DNA of 64,000 nucleotides, taken from NCBI RefSeq assembly GCF_963678635.1, contig NC_087070.1, forward strand, positions 24,415,419 through 24,479,418, in the 5' to 3' direction. Below the pieces are notes generated by a model, which ran no database searches, had not been told where the DNA came from, and saw only the letters and a list, made by a program, of their open reading frames with translations. Source of the stretch: Symsagittifera roscoffensis (lineage: Eukaryota > Xenacoelomorpha > Acoela > Convolutidae). The position numbers and the translations under genes were made by a program. Position 1 is the first letter of the stretch. The number at the start of each line of letters is the position of its first letter. This document shows, piece after piece, positions 9,851 through 20,342 of this stretch.

Positions 9851-11166
9851 ACCAAAAAGACAACCAGTAAAATAAGCATTAAAAGTTGACAAGCAAAGAT
9901 GACAGCTAAAAATGGCAAAATGAATTGTTGAACTTGAAGACACTCTTGACTTAAAGCTTTTGTTTTTGGACTGTTTTGCGAGATAGTGCTGATGGTATCG
10001 TGATATTGGCGTTTTTTGAAATCCGTTTCATCTGTGACAGTTTCGTCGTCCATTTTTGCGGTTGTCAACTGACTTCCGAATGGTTGCGGCTGACTGCTCG
10101 ATTCTATTGAATGGTACTGTTTATCTTCGTATAATTTAAGCACCCTATCTGTTGAATTAGTTGGATTGTGGAAACATGCTTCTCTTGAAAGTTCAATGTT
10201 TGAATTAGAGTGCAGTTGAGTTAACTCGGAATCATCAGTCTGCGTGGCTTTCTCTATCGATTCTATTTTGTTTCTAGCTTCAACCAAGTGCTTCATAAGC
10301 CGGCTGATTTCTTCTTGAATTGGCTCCATTTGACTTATGCTGAGTTCTCCCACTTCTCTAGGGTTTCTCAAATAGTAAGTTGTGTCTCGTTTGGAAACGG
10401 GACGTTTATTGGAGTCCAGACCATCTTCAGCTGAATAGAATTTAAGACTACCTGACTGAGATGACTCAGGTTTAAGTTGTCCGAATTGCACTACACTTCG
10501 TTTCGCAGACCATTTTGACCTGGATGCCAAAGTAGAATCGCCGGCACCCCAAGTTGACCTTCTAGTCAGATTTGGAAGAGGGCCGACGGGGTCTGTCTCG
10601 GTCTGCTCAGATGGTTCAGAACTCGGAGACAGCTCTCTCACTGGTTCTTCTCGTGTTCTTCCAGCATCTTGGGTCGTGTTTTCAAACACGCCGGCATTCG
10701 GACCCGAAATACTTTCGGCTGAGTAAAAGATCAAGCTACCTGAGTGTGACGATGCTGGGTTGAGCACTACATCTCGGTTCGCAACCATGTTCAGCTCGGC
10801 CGGTAAACTGGTTGAATCAGCCGAATTTCGGGCCAAATTGCTCAAACCTGGCTCAGAGTACATATTTTCCTGAATAAATTCGGATGAAATTTGATTAGAC
10901 TCTGAAACACTTGTCCCCAATGATTGCCTATGAGGAACAAGTGTGCTGGAATTATCAAACCATTCATGGGGCGGGTGGATATTGAAGGGACCATATTCTG
11001 GAATGGACCATCTGTTTGAAAGGTCAACAGACGATATATTTTCGGAATTTGGATCAATTTCGCTCAGATGTAAGGAGTCGCCCGCCCTCAAACTACTCAT
11101 ACCTGAGTTTCGCTGTGAGGAGTTGCACGAATGTTCGTCTAAGTTTATTCGGTTTCTTGGGTTCAT
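9844..11166 (-). CDS. Tail-anchored coiled-coil protein with duplicated FYSAE motif (440 aa)
   Basis: A complete, uninterrupted 440-codon frame, the only long one in the window. I chose the ATG at 11166 (MNPRNRINL); the frame extends only ten codons further and there to a TTG. Residues 1-100 are Ser/Asn-rich and probably disordered. Two ~50-residue repeats (about 108-157 and 198-252) share the core S-x-SGSL-(I/K)-FYSAE. Residues 275-305 are predicted coiled coil (EEISRLMKHLVEARNKIESI), followed by KATQTDD (306-312), a canonical LC8 dynein-light-chain-binding form. Residues 414-439 are one hydrophobic segment (FILPFLAVIFACQLLMLILL), ending one residue before the stop, which makes this a tail-anchored membrane protein facing the cytosol. 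FYSAE resembles the phospho-FFAT motif bound by VAP proteins. An AATAAA overlaps the stop codon. Possible 3' splice sites upstream (TTTTTTACAG, exon starting at 11251) suggest a 5' UTR intron. I do not recognise the family, so the adaptor role is inference. Confidence 0.75.
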   Translation of the reverse strand: MNPRNRINLDEHSCNSSQRNSGMSSLRAGDSLHLSEIDPNSENISSVDLSNRWSIPEYGPFNIHPPHEWFDNSSTLVPHRQSLGTSVSESNQISSEFIQENMYSEPGLSNLARNSADSTSLPAELNMVANRDVVLNPASSHSGSLIFYSAESISGPNAGVFENTTQDAGRTREEPVRELSPSSEPSEQTETDPVGPLPNLTRRSTWGAGDSTLASRSKWSAKRSVVQFGQLKPESSQSGSLKFYSAEDGLDSNKRPVSKRDTTYYLRNPREVGELSISQMEPIQEEISRLMKHLVEARNKIESIEKATQTDDSELTQLHSNSNIELSREACFHNPTNSTDRVLKLYEDKQYHSIESSSQPQPFGSQLTTAKMDDETVTDETDFKKRQYHDTISTISQNSPKTKALSQECLQVQQFILPFLAVIFACQLLMLILLVVFLVK

Positions 11167-11254
11167 GTCACTTTTATTAATAATTGAAATTTGCAAAAAA
11201 TGCGTTTTTAAGTCAATTAGCTGAAGATTAGTTCGCTCAAATTAACTCAAACTG

Positions 11255-12155
11255 TAAAAAATATATATATCATTTTCAAAAAAATGAATTAAGTGAATAC
11301 TTTGTCTGAATTGTTTCTGCTTATTAATCCGCCAGCATTAAAAAAAAGATTTTCATCGTTGAAACTAGCAGAGCCAGTTATCTGATAATTAAAGTGTCAC
11401 TGTATTAAGTGTTTTTGCATCATTCGTTCTCAATCAACCATAAAAACGCGTTTCTATCAATAAAACATAGTTTTTGCAATAATAATCTATAAAAAGTTTG
11501 TAATATCCGTAAGCGCTTGAATGATCCTTGGTAGTTGTGGATTCTTTTTACTAGGCACCATAAGGGGAGGGGGAATTTTCAATTAAGTCCCTATCTTTTG
11601 AAATCTACTTTTTTTTCTTTGGTCCGAAAAAACGTGAAAGTATTCATATGACTCTTCCTTCAGCTTTTTTAATTAATCAAACTAAAAGTCTATCCCAAAG
11701 AAACAAAAACTCAAAAACCAATTAGTAGTTATAGTGTTGCAACCACCCATATCCAATCGCATGTAAAACTTAGTCTGATAACGTATGGCGCCATACCTAA
11801 CATAAAAATTCTATAGACTATGACCACAGCTCGGCTTCTCTTTTATCATGCCTGAAGATTTATGATTATTAATCTGTTGCCATATTTGAAAATTCATGCT
11901 TTCTCTGTCGCCATATTTGAACATTGTTGATTGTGATTCTCTTGTGAATAATCATAATAATCATAATGAATTGTTTAAAGAAGTCATCACATGTACAGAA
12001 TTACAACCGAAGAGTTTTTTTTACAAAAACATCACTTGAGAGAGCACCGTAACACTAAATTAAGCCTGTTTTCGGGCGTCTCAGAGCGATAATCAAATTT
12101 TTTCTGGTACCTTTGAAGATAGGGGAAGAAAACTTTGGGATGAGAGCCCAGCTTG
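11255..12155. other. Upstream region of the tail-anchored gene; otherwise featureless
   Basis: Contains the TATATATATTTTTTACAG acceptor-like sequence (minus strand) and AT-rich DNA. I see no convincing promoter element or other gene. Confidence 0.35.
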
Positions 12156-12230
12156 ATCACAAGAGAAAAAAAGGGTAAAATTTTTTGCGTTTGATAGAGT
12201 TCACCAGAATAATCAAAAAAATAAAAGTCA

Positions 12231-12426
12231 TTACGAGGCCAAACTGTGCATTTTGTGCATTGTAAGCGGATTCCGCAACAAGGACGCTCCCTTTGTTCTT
12301 CTTTTGTTCTTTACTTTCCTTTGATCGTTCCGACAAAATTTTCACATGTTTAAAGACTTGTCTCTGGAATCCAGGAACATACAAACACAAAATTGAGCTC
12401 CTATGCAGTGCACAGTTTGGCCTCGC
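12231..12426. repeat. Inverted-repeat scrap sharing a motif with 45.9 kb
   Basis: CGAGGCCAAACTGTGCA at 12234 is repeated in inverse as TGCACAGTTTGGCCTCG ending at 12425, flanking ~190 bp. The left arm continues into TTGTAAGCGGATTCCGCAA. The same composite (ATTACGAGGCCAAACTGTTC ... TTGTAAGCGGATGCCGCAA) occurs at 45891-45940. This looks like a short non-autonomous foldback element. Open frames through it on the minus strand are not considered genes. Confidence 0.5.
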
Positions 12427-12899
12427 AATAATCATAATAAATTTTTTTTAAAGTTGCCAAAAAACAGTGAAGGAGGCAAAAACTGATTTTCTGTAGTTTA
12501 ACTACAAAACAACATCTTTATCAGATCACCATTAGTTTGAAAATAGTTATCTGAAAACTGACGTTCCAAGTTGTTTAGTTCCTGGTTTTTGAAAATTTTT
12601 CTTATTTTTGTAAAATTAGGAAAAAAGAGCAAACAGTTGAAGAGTATTCGCGTTCTGGTAGCAACCGAGTGCTTTGATAAAACCTTGAGTGTACAGCTCT
12701 CGCTAGATTTCTTTCAGTTGAAATTGTTGCTTGCTTTTCTTTAATGATTACTTTGGGGGTAAATTTTCATGTTCGCTTTCACTGGATTTTACTCTGCACA
12801 AACTTTTCAGCTGTTAATAAGTCTGTAATTCTTCATTACAAAAACTTAATTTGTTTCGTTTTGTATTTAATTCATTCAATTTTTTTTATATATATGGTT

Positions 12900-15709
12900 T
12901 TAGAAACACGTTTCACCAGCATTTCTGGGTGTTCCAATTTTGTTCCATCCGTTGATGCGTAAACGAGGACTCCATATTGTAGAACTGGCTGACCAACATT
13001 TTACAGGCCAAAAATAGCTACTTTTTGTCAAAATTTTTCTCAGTCTGTAAAAAATCCCACAGTACTGAGTGAAATTTTTTTCTAAAGAGGTTATGTGGTT
13101 TTCGAACATTAATTTTTCATCTAAAATAATTACAAGATTTTGAAAGTTACAATTTTTTCTGTTTTTGGCAATTAATTAATTATCTGTAGAATAGTTAACA
13201 GCTGATTTTTTGCCGAAATGCTTTTTTCTTACTGTGTGAAATGTTAATTTACTGCTTGCTAACCGAACACTTTTTGCTTGCTAAGTTTTGTTTATCGTTT
13301 ATAATTTCGTGGTGATTTGATTTTAGACTTTTTAATGAAAACCATGTTTTTATGACTGTGCCATCCGTATAGAAAAACATATTACTAGCTTGTTGAGGAC
13401 GGTTGCTTTTTTATATCATAAGATCAATGTAAGATAAAATAATATAAGATGAATAACAATGGGCCCAAACATGATCCCTGTGGGACACCAAACTTCATTT
13501 TTCAATTTTTGCGCGTCTCGAGATGCAGAAGTTTTCGATATCAGGTCGATATCAGTTTGTCGATATCATGTCCAAGGCTGGCCTTGATTTTCTACTCTTT
13601 TATCAGTTTGCAGTATGACATGTTTGATTGCCGAAAAAGAGATCAATGCATGATTTGTTTTTACTACTTTTTCAGGTCGCTTGCTTGCCGTTTTTAGGTT
13701 TTAATTCAAAAGTATCTAGTACTCCTATGAGTTTGGTTTTCCTCTGGTTTTCGCTCAGTTTAATAATTTTGAAATCACCACACAACATGTTTTGCCTGGG
13801 AGTCATTCATAAAACTATCCAAACATTTATGAAACTTGTCTAATGTTTGCGAGTTAACTACGCTGGGTGCTAAATGAACTCAAAAAAATTATAAATTTTT
13901 TTACAAGTTTTATCACAATTCTGATGCTCAGATTTTGGACATTGTTATCGTTCAATTTTTTTGAGTACCCCAAAAACGATACTTTTCTGACACATATACC
14001 TACTCCATAACCTTTTTTTTCCTTGAGCATCCAATTGAAGATAAATACCTCAGTAGTTAATATAAATTGGTTAATTGATTTTCCTTTAACCATATTTCTG
14101 TTAAACATAGAGCTATTGGCTTGGGATTTAATTGAGCAACCAAAATTTCATTTTCGTGAAGGTTTTTTGAAAGCGATCTTATGTTCTGTCGTAAAAATTG
14201 GTTGCTTGAATACACACTTCAATGCCCCCATTAGCCTTAGTTGATCTTTTTGATTATTTAACTCGAGCAGTAGCCTGTGATCGCTTCTACTTCTGCTTGA
14301 CTAGTTTTGAACTAAAACTTGAAATTTTTGCGCTCCCTATGATTTTTACTTTTCGTACTTTTTTGTGCAACATATTTTTGCCAGCTTCTCCGTTAATTGT
14401 TAGTTAATTTTCATGAGTAATAATAACTTACTAAAAAGAGCGAGAGAGAGAGGTAACATTTGATCAAAACATACTCGCGTAATCACAGACCTATTTTAAA
14501 AAATTACTAATTGGTATTGCACCAAAACATCGTTTTGAAGGATCGCTTAATCACAAACCAGTCAATGCTGCCTGCGAGAGAAAACCTTCCGATACGTTCA
14601 CCAAACTTTCATTTGAAAAAAGTTTTGCTTACAATCAATTTAGCAAAAAAGTTGAAAAAGTACAGAGGAGCTTCATAAAGTCAACCTAAAAGAAAAAAAT
14701 AATTCAAACTGACAAAAAGAGAAAAAAGCAAAATAGAAAAATCTTTTTTTTTGCCCTGCTTCACAATTTTAATCAAAGATGTTTAAAATGCTCAGCTCAT
14801 AAAACAAACACTTAACGAGAGCTTTGCACAGCTCGTCATTACTAACTCAAAAATTAAAGTTTCAGTTCCTCATTGTAGTCATGGAGCAGACACTTTCATT
14901 GCTTAATTTTGGCAAAGTTATGTAATTTCACTGGCGGAGACATTTTTCGGACAGTTGCGTTTTTTCGCGAAGCTTGAACATGCTTCCTTTTTATTGCATT
15001 CCTCTCAAGTTTTTTCAATTCAACGAAACTGTATCCTTTGACATTATTTTTGCCATTTTCTTCCTTCCTTACCGCAACGGAAACCACACAGCTGTTTGTG
15101 GTGGTCTCGATATCCATCTGCTTTGAAGCTGCTTTTATTTTTGCTTCTGCTTTGGGCAGCGGATCGTTTAATTAAGTCCTTTTTCTATTTACTGTGTAAA
15201 ACTTTTGCGTAAAATTCGTCTGCTGTTCCACATTACCGACGTATCATCAAAATAAACAAACTTGCAGAAGAAACTCGGCAAAAAGTCCTTTTACAACACA
15301 GGCAGAATATGACACTTCTTTTTTCCTTCTATTTTTTTATTTCAATTCCCAAAAATTTTCGGAGAATCTCAAAGCCTTGATGGTTGCGTCATTTACTCTT
15401 CTGGCATCAAAAAATGGGCTAGCAAAAACGACACTGTTCGTGCGTGAGTTTTGTTCTGCGCTCCTGGCCTCTCTTCCATATCATTTTGATTTCTTTGTTG
15501 TTCGTCCATGTTTGTTGATCATACGTGATTTTTCTCAAGTTTCTAACCTCTTTTTCTAGTCGGCTCACCTTTTCGTCTGTTATTTTCCTAACCATGGAAC
15601 CTGACGATTGAACAGTCTCCAAACCATTACGAATATCATCCTCAGAATCCATTTCAAAAAGAATAAAATGATAATTCCTAATCATATACTCATTAGTTAG
15701 TAAGATCAA
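12900..15709 (-). pseudogene. LINE (non-LTR retrotransposon) remnant
   Basis: Reading the minus strand from 15709 downwards, two open pieces come first (15709-15419 with a charged, coiled-coil-like DEKVSRLEKEVRNLRKI; 15117-14896, basic), possibly ORF1. At 14108-13750 is an AP-endonuclease piece: KKGYGVGICVRKV, KKFIIFLSSFSTQRS, LDKFHKCLDSFMNDSQ and then, after a frameshift, CGDFKI (the GDFN block). At about 13497-13440 is the reverse transcriptase hallmark FGVPQGSCLGPLLFIL. Near 13370 is FYTDGTV, a damaged form of the FADDT active site. The thumb region is at 13109-12900 (LQYGVLVYAS, LVKRVS). Endonuclease and RT are only ~250 bp apart, so most of the linker and fingers are deleted. Frameshifts and stops show it is dead. 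A Jockey/CR1-like clade is plausible but unproven. Confidence 0.75.
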
Positions 15710-17140
15710 ACACTTTCACGCTAATTAACAATTTTGAAGCTAAAATCAGTGAAGGTCAACCGAATGTTTATCAGACTTTCAAAGAAAACACATGCCTACT
15801 TAAGGACCCATCTGTAATTATACCTTGACAAATATTAGTGCAACTACGATAATACTTCACAATCTGCATAATATTAGCATAAACTGCTCAGGAAAAAGTA
15901 TCCTAATAGCAGGCTGAAGAGATCAAGAAAAGCTTTGTAGAAATACTCAAACTAACCAATAAAACATGAAACGATCGCAAAATAAAGTTGTCTCTTGCTT
16001 TTTCAGACTAAGAATCCGTTAGTGAGCCAAAAAAGATCCCAAAATTTTATTTTTGTTCCTTCTCAGCTCTGTTTTTGTTCCTTTGGAGCATTTTACAAAA
16101 TTATTTAGATAGCGGTACGCAGACAACTTAGAAAGTACAGATCCCAATAAGCAGATATTTTTTATCAACTTTCATTAAACCGATGCTTTTTTCAGTAAAA
16201 AAAACTCTTCGGACAGCTTTAAGCAAAAATAAATTTTATGAAAAAAATTTCACAAAATATTCAAATTAAATAATTTCGATTTAAAATAAACGAAAAATTC
16301 ATCAATTTTGAATGAAATTTTCAAAGCAAGTTTGTTCTTTTTCATTCAACCAATTTTGAGTTTTGTTTTCAGAACTGACAAGTATCGAAAACTTGCTGTC
16401 TGCTAGCTGGCCGCACACCCTAAAAACTTATAACCATCGAATTAAAAAAAAATACTTCAATTTTTGTGTCATTTAGATACCAATTTTGTTTCTGATTCAC
16501 AATGAAATTGAAACGTTACAGCAAATCAAGCTGAAGCACAACAGCTTTACTTTATTGTTTTAAAAGACTTAATTACTGTTTGAACTAGTTAGGAAAATCG
16601 TTTTTGGTAGATGGGGGAGCTATTTTTAATAAACCAATAAGCAGCTAAGCTTTGACTGGGCTAGACTTTTGCTGTTCCACAAAGACTTCTCGTATCAGAT
16701 CAGCGCCCTAAGTGTGCGGACTGCTCTTTAGCGTCTATGCATTGATGTTTTTTAAAGATCTCCCTACAGGCTATGTGAAGTACTAATAAACCGCGTATTG
16801 CAACCCGCATTGGAACTTCATGGGAATTAATCGATCACTATGGTTTAACTTGGCAAAAACATCTAACTAATTTAATTGATATTCATGACCCATTCAATCA
16901 TGGAAATGGATTTTTACAGGATTATAATAGTTTTTTTATGCAATATTTTAGAATCCATTATAATTGATTATTTTGACAATATAATCTTTTTTTAGGCCAC
17001 AAAAATCCATGAAAATCGGTTTTTGTTCTACAGCATATTTTTTGCAGCTAATTAAAATCTTGAAATAATTGGAAACGTTCTGCAAATTTAGAACCCGAAA
17101 CAACAGGTTCATCCCTAACCTAAAAAACTCTAAAAAAAAG
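15710..17140. other. Non-coding AT-rich DNA with a degenerate HTR tail
   Basis: No gene was identified. At 16684-16745 is a degenerate copy of the HTR tail (CTTCTCGTATCAGATCAGCG ... GCGGACTGCTC). The remainder is AT-rich without recognisable homology. Confidence 0.45.
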
Positions 17141-17144
17141 TTTG

Positions 17145-17290
17145 TCTCCTCTCCTACTCCACCCCCTTCCCCACTCCAAGTTTACAGCCCCACCCCTAAT
17201 TAATCCCTCCACTTTTTACACCCACTGCTTTCCCTACCCCCACCACCTACCCTACCAGAACCACCTCATGCACACCTCCCCCCATTTATT
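17145..17290. repeat. C-rich polypyrimidine-like tract
   Basis: About 145 bp strongly enriched in C and T on the plus strand (CCTCTCCTACTCCACCCCCT, CACCCACTGCTTTCCC), unlike the surrounding AT-rich DNA. An open frame through it is very Pro/His-rich and has no recognisable domain. Confidence 0.5.
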
Positions 17291-17596
17291 TGTGATGGTT
17301 CAGAGACAGCTCAATCGTCAGATTCCGTGAGTACGAAAATAGCAGACCACCATGTGAGCCGACTAAAAAAAGAGGTTAGGGACTTGAGAAAAATACAGGT
17401 GATCAACAAATGATGGGTGATCAATAAAATTCGCTTATAATTGATTTTGTTTGTATAAAAATATTAGGGTTATAATCCATTTTAAATGGTTTCTAATCGA
17501 TTACTGTTGTAGTTTTATGGATACTGACTATAAAAATATAAAAATATTTGATACTATAAAAGTATCAAATGAAACAAGTATTATACCCCAACTCAA

Positions 17597-17887
17597 ATTA
17601 GAATGATTTTCTAAGACGATTTAAGACGCTGCTAACGCGTTGACAGCACGAAATTTATCGAGCGTTAACAATCACAAAGTTGCCAAATTTTCAACTTTTG
17701 AACCCCTTTAATTTTATGAAAAGTGATCACAAGTGTAATATTATTTTAAAAACTTTGAGACAACAAAGTGTTTCGATTGGTAAAGAAAAAGTTGGTCAAA
17801 AATGCTGGTAACTTTTGTCTGGAGAAAAAAATCACCCCAAGCACCAAAATATTCTGTCACTTTCTTCAAAAGTTGGAACAAAAATTC
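17597..17887 (-). repeat. Hairpin-tailed interspersed repeat (HTR), tail-less degenerate copy
   Basis: Matches the body and head of the HTR: TAAGACGCTGCTAACGCGTT, GCACGAAATTTATCGAGCG, GCCAAATTTTCAACTTTTGA, CACCCCAAGCACCAAAATATT and CTTCAAAAGTTGGAACAA. The hairpin tail is absent. Confidence 0.6.
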
Positions 17888-18870
17888 GTACACACTCATT
17901 TAAGCAAAAAATTAATTTTTCAATTTTCTTCATTTTATAACAAATTTTAGCAGAAAACTAGCAATTTAGATTACTCTCAATAAAAACTTGTAGTTTAACT
18001 TAAATCCACTCTTTTCATTTGTATTTTTTGAAATAGGTTCAACAAAGTGATGATAGTCAAATTTAAAATAAATCATATAATGATACCCAAAACCCATTTA
18101 TTTCATTTTTGTATTTTAAATGTATATATGCATTCAACTCAGCAAAAAAGACGTTTTGCGCCATACTATACTTATTTTTGCGAATTAATTATGTCGCATA
18201 ACTGACCATACTGCTGAATTGAATGAATATTTACAGCCCAAAAAGTTCACTAATCCTTAAGGGAGAAACTAAGAAAGATTTATAAGGTATTCATATCTAT
18301 TACATTTTAAAGAAAAATTCATTACGACCAGATCAAACCATATGACGGCTCCTATAAATGTCAATTAAATAAAAAATGAAGTATTTTGGCCATTTTTTAA
18401 GGGAAAAAAAGAGATGAAAGCACTCCTTCGTGCCTACACTGTTCTAGTTCTAAATTGATATAATTGATTATAATTGATTTGCAATGCGTTTTTTGTTTTA
18501 TTAAATAACAGCAAAATAATCTTTTTAGTTAATTATAATCGATTTGTTTTTTTGGAAACTGACAATAAATCTCAATTTTAATTGATTTTATTCGTGGATC
18601 TCCATTGCCGATGTCGATCTATAAATCAAATGAACTGATAAACCAAAAATTTAGTATTTATGTACAACTTATCAATCAACCATTGTTTTTGGTCCTGGGG
18701 AGTTTGAATTTAGATTTCAAAAGTCCGAAAAAAAGTAGCTATCGTATGTGTGCTGGTCCGTTTTCAATGAGGAAATGTGTGCAACCAATCACGTTCTCCG
18801 GCTGAAGCATGGCACGAGTGATCACTTGCAGGTTTTTTTTGTTCAGTTTGTTTTTGTATTTTGCCGGCAG
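17888..18870. other. AT-rich DNA with TAATTGATTATAAT motifs
   Basis: No gene was recognised. Around 18455-18590 the motif TTGATTATAATTGATT / TTATAATCGATT recurs. The same motif appears at 17.43-17.52, 31.7-31.9 and 39.6-39.7 kb. The 3' end supplies a pyrimidine-rich acceptor for the exon at 18871. Confidence 0.4.
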
Positions 18871-19104
18871 GTGTATTTCTACGAGGCACTCAACATGCGA
18901 GATTTCATGGCAGAAAACATGAACTTAACAAACTTCTCAACAGAAAACGCAAGTTCGAAAACAACAGAGGTTCAAAATATATCTCCTACCGGAAACAAGT
19001 GCACTGCTCAAGTACTTGCTAATCAAACTGCATCAGCGTCCAGATCCAATCTGACAGTTTCGGCTAACTGGGCAGTCCGCGATGATGATACCAGAAGTGG
19101 AGAG
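18871..19104 (+). CDS. Candidate first coding exon, secreted/extracellular N-terminus with six N-glycosylation sequons
   Basis: The exon is bounded by TTTTTGTATTTTGCCGGCAG at its 5' side and by GAG|GTAAGA at its 3' side, ending in phase 0. From the in-frame ATG at 18895 it encodes about 70 residues starting MRDFMAENMNLTNF. They carry six N-x-S/T sequons (NLT, NFS, NAS, NIS, NQT, NLT) and one Cys. Such a short, sequon-dense, Ser/Thr/Asn-rich stretch without a signal peptide is typical of the extracellular amino terminus of a class A GPCR. It lies upstream of, and on the same strand as, the GPCR exons at 32.37 and 43.70 kb. The link to that gene is inference: no TM1-4 exon was found between them, so it may belong to another membrane protein. 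The composition is GC-richer than the flanks. Confidence 0.45.
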
Positions 19105-19324
19105 GTAAGAGGAAGTAGGCATGCTTAAACAACTTTAATCTAACGGATTTGGATTTCTTCATTTCCGATTATTTATCTTCCTACTTTCTCAAAAACGTTT
19201 CTTTTTTTTAGTCCACAATTCGTATTAATTTTTTACTGATGTCTCTGTTTCAAGAATGCAGAATTTTTTTAAGACAAAATACTTTGTCTTTTCATATTAA
19301 AAAAGCATGAATCTGGAAAGATAA

Positions 19325-20342
19325 TGTGGTTCCTGCGAATTGCAGAGGAGGTATCAGTAGGCCTTGACAGTCCTGTCGATGATAGTCTATTTCTATTATA
19401 TCCCCATATTCCAGACTGTGCTATTTTGTTGAGCGAATCATATCCCCACATTCCAGACTTTGTTATTTTGGAACTAGAATTTTCATGTGGCACCACTATT
19501 GCAGCAGAAATCGGTCAGGCTGTTGTAGACCTGAAGCTGGAGGTCAAATCTCGACGTCTAAAAATTACGAGTGTGCTTGTTTAACTTGTTCGCTGTGTAG
19601 TGTGTTTAATCGCCAGAATTAACATAATTCAAGAAAAATATTGATGTGTGATGTCCTGAGGTCAAAAATGTAAAGAAATCTTGTTTAAGAATAGTTTTTG
19701 CAAAGTTAGGTTTTGAAAAAAGTCAGTCAGTTTTACCAACTTGAGTTAGGATAATTAAGTTGTTTTTTCTGTTATAAGCTTAATTTTCTGCCTCTTAAAC
19801 TGAAAATTTGTTCTCGACCTAATTTTAATTTTTTGTCTCTAAAATTAAATTATTCGTTGCTGCACTAGATATCTCAATAATAATTGGATCTTTTTAACTA
19901 TTTCCCTTCAATTTGCAAAAGGGGGAGATTAGTTACTAGGTACCCAAGGGGATATTGTTAAAGAGATCTTATTATTTGACCATGACCTCTTGAGTGGCCA
20001 GCATTAATTCGCGAATCATTTTTTAACCTCTATGTTTACGTACTAATTTGGAATTAGAAACATACCTGCCAAAAGATCATCGGGTTTTAGTACAACTGAT
20101 CTATTGTCAGTGTACGCTTTATAAAACCAACTCTTAATTCAACTTCTTAACAAATTTTAAGTTTTATCTAGCTAAGCAAGCTTAAACAATGTCGTTTTTT
20201 CTAGTCTTAGTTTAGATGTCTGCTAGTTAGTTTAGTAGAGAACCCACATCTTAACAAGTCTTACACTAGTTTTAATTTAACTACATCTTTAATCTCGGGT
20301 TTTTTACAATCCCATTATTTGGGTTAATCTAATTTTTTAACA
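19325..20342 (+). repeat. Ty3/Gypsy LTR, first copy (1018 bp)
   Basis: Begins TGTGGTTCCTGCGAATTGCA and ends TTTTTTAACA, i.e. TG...CA, directly before the internal region starting AGGCGCAGTGAACGAGCCG. It is repeated at 23034-24051 with the same length and few differences, and a decayed third copy of part of it lies at 29494-29700. An 86-codon frame opens at its first base pair (A of the ATG is the flanking base) and is also open in the second copy. Confidence 0.8.

Noticed and set aside
12157-12435. 92-codon minus-strand frame with a hydrophobic stretch
   Set aside because: It runs through an inverted-repeat scrap shared with 45.9 kb, and no splice or homology support exists.
17142-17330. Proline/histidine-rich 62-codon frame
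   Set aside because: It reflects a C-rich tract; no domain, no conserved pattern, no splice signals.
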